Origin: Denitratisoma sp. DHT3
GTDB lineage: Bacteria > Pseudomonadota > Gammaproteobacteria > Burkholderiales > Rhodocyclaceae
Length of the DNA: 64,000 bases
Assembly: GCF_007833355.1 (NCBI RefSeq)
Contig: NZ_CP020914.1
Location: 606,047 to 670,046, forward strand
Reading direction: 5' to 3'
The notes under the pieces were generated by a model, which searched no databases, had not been told where the DNA came from, and worked only from the letters and a program-made list of their open reading frames with translations. Shown one piece after another: positions 63,527 through 64,000 of the stretch. The position numbers were made by a program, and so were the translations under genes. The number at the start of each line of letters is the position of its first letter. The first letter of the stretch is position 1.

Positions 63527-64000
63527 ATGGATTTCACCTCCGACCTTTCCGCCCCCCAGACCTGGCCGGCGCTGTGCCTGCTGGTGTTCGCACTGGGCCT
63601 GCGCCACGGCTTCGATGCCGACCATCTCGCCACGATCGACGGCCTGACCCGCTACAACGCCGGGCGCCGGCCGCGGCTGGCGCGCTGGTGCGGGGCGCTG
63701 TTCTCGCTCGGGCACGGCATCGTGGTGATGTCCATCGCGCTCGCCGTCAGCGCCGTTCCCACGCCGGTACCGGACTGGCTGGACGGCTTCGGCAGCGGCG
63801 TGTCGATCTTTTTCCTGGTCGCACTGGGCGTCGCCAATCTGCGCCTGGCGCTGGCGGCATCGCCAGCGGAGGGTGGGGCGGCCGGGCCGATCGGACCGAT
63901 CGGACTTAAGGGGCGCTGGCTGGGGGGACGCTGGCTGGGGCGGCTCGGCCGCGCCGGGCGGCCGGAACTGGTGGTCCTGGTCGGCGCGCTGTTCGCGCTG
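63527..64000 (+). CDS. Nickel/cobalt transporter, HupN/NixA type (partial)
   Basis: The gene runs off the right edge; 158 codons are visible from ATG 63527. The signature of the NiCoT family is present in helix II: LGLRHGFDADHLATIDGLTRYN (His and Asp ligands). Membrane segments occur at LCLLVFALGL and SLGHGIVVMSIALAVSAV. It supplies nickel for the hydrogenase, consistent with its place 12 bases after hypE. Confidence 0.85.
   Translation, partial: MDFTSDLSAPQTWPALCLLVFALGLRHGFDADHLATIDGLTRYNAGRRPRLARWCGALFSLGHGIVVMSIALAVSAVPTPVPDWLDGFGSGVSIFFLVALGVANLRLALAASPAEGGAAGPIGPIGLKGRWLGGRWLGRLGRAGRPELVVLVGALFAL

Overview
The window is high-GC DNA (roughly two thirds G+C in the core genes). Its gene families (Lrp-LeuA, MoaA/MobA, UvrB, EnvZ/OmpR, group 1d [NiFe] hydrogenase, YceI/cytochrome b561) suggest a betaproteobacterium, probably Rhodocyclales-like. 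That placement is inference from gene content, not from a marker gene. No rRNA or tRNA gene was seen.

Layout. 1-3.9 kb: the start of a sensor kinase, a MOSC protein, RidA, and a MarR-controlled operon of cytochrome b561 and two YceI proteins, with a double operator over its promoter. 4.0-10.4 kb: a decayed type I-C-like CRISPR-Cas locus. It has an HD-only Cas3'' remnant, an orphan HigA-like antitoxin where the helicase and effector genes should be, cas4 with an in-frame stop, cas1 with a +1 frameshift, intact cas2, a motif-rich leader, and an array of 49 apparently identical 37-bp repeats. 10.5-19.9 kb: core metabolism and repair genes (leuA, lrp, mobA, moaA, an SDR, uvrB, an arylsulfatase). 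19.9-21.5 kb: a complete IS1380-family element. 21.5-30.3 kb: a MoxR/DUF58/VWA/BatD operon ending in an octaheme cytochrome c fused to TPRs.

30.7-34.7 kb: an integron cassette array with no visible integrase (CALIN-like). Its four cassettes encode an ABM-like protein, a PD-(D/E)XK-like protein, BrnT/BrnA, and a methionine aminopeptidase. Each cassette start is the reverse complement of its own attC R'' core (one mismatch in cassette 3). Two near-identical 602-bp internally deleted IS1182-type elements sit exactly on the GTT crossover triplet of two attC sites; this is the most unusual structure in the window.

35-42.4 kb: a MASE1-CHASE-PAS-GGDEF protein, an SDR, an amidohydrolase, a CaiB-type protein and a histidine phosphatase. 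42.4-47.3 kb: an acquired, IS-rich patch with an ACR3 remnant, a YcaO gene, a dead IS5 inserted at the ycaO stop codon, a second IS inside the first one's target duplication, and an adhesin-like fragment. 47.3-51.9 kb: thrC, a methyltransferase, truncated haemoglobin, envZ and ompR.

52-64 kb: an uptake hydrogenase locus, hypABFC, a divergent tetR, hyaABCD, a chemoreceptor, hypE and a nickel transporter. The small subunit carries the extra cysteines of oxygen-tolerant enzymes, an FNR-type site lies upstream of it, and a methyl-accepting chemotaxis protein is translationally coupled to the maturation protease. hypD is not in the window.
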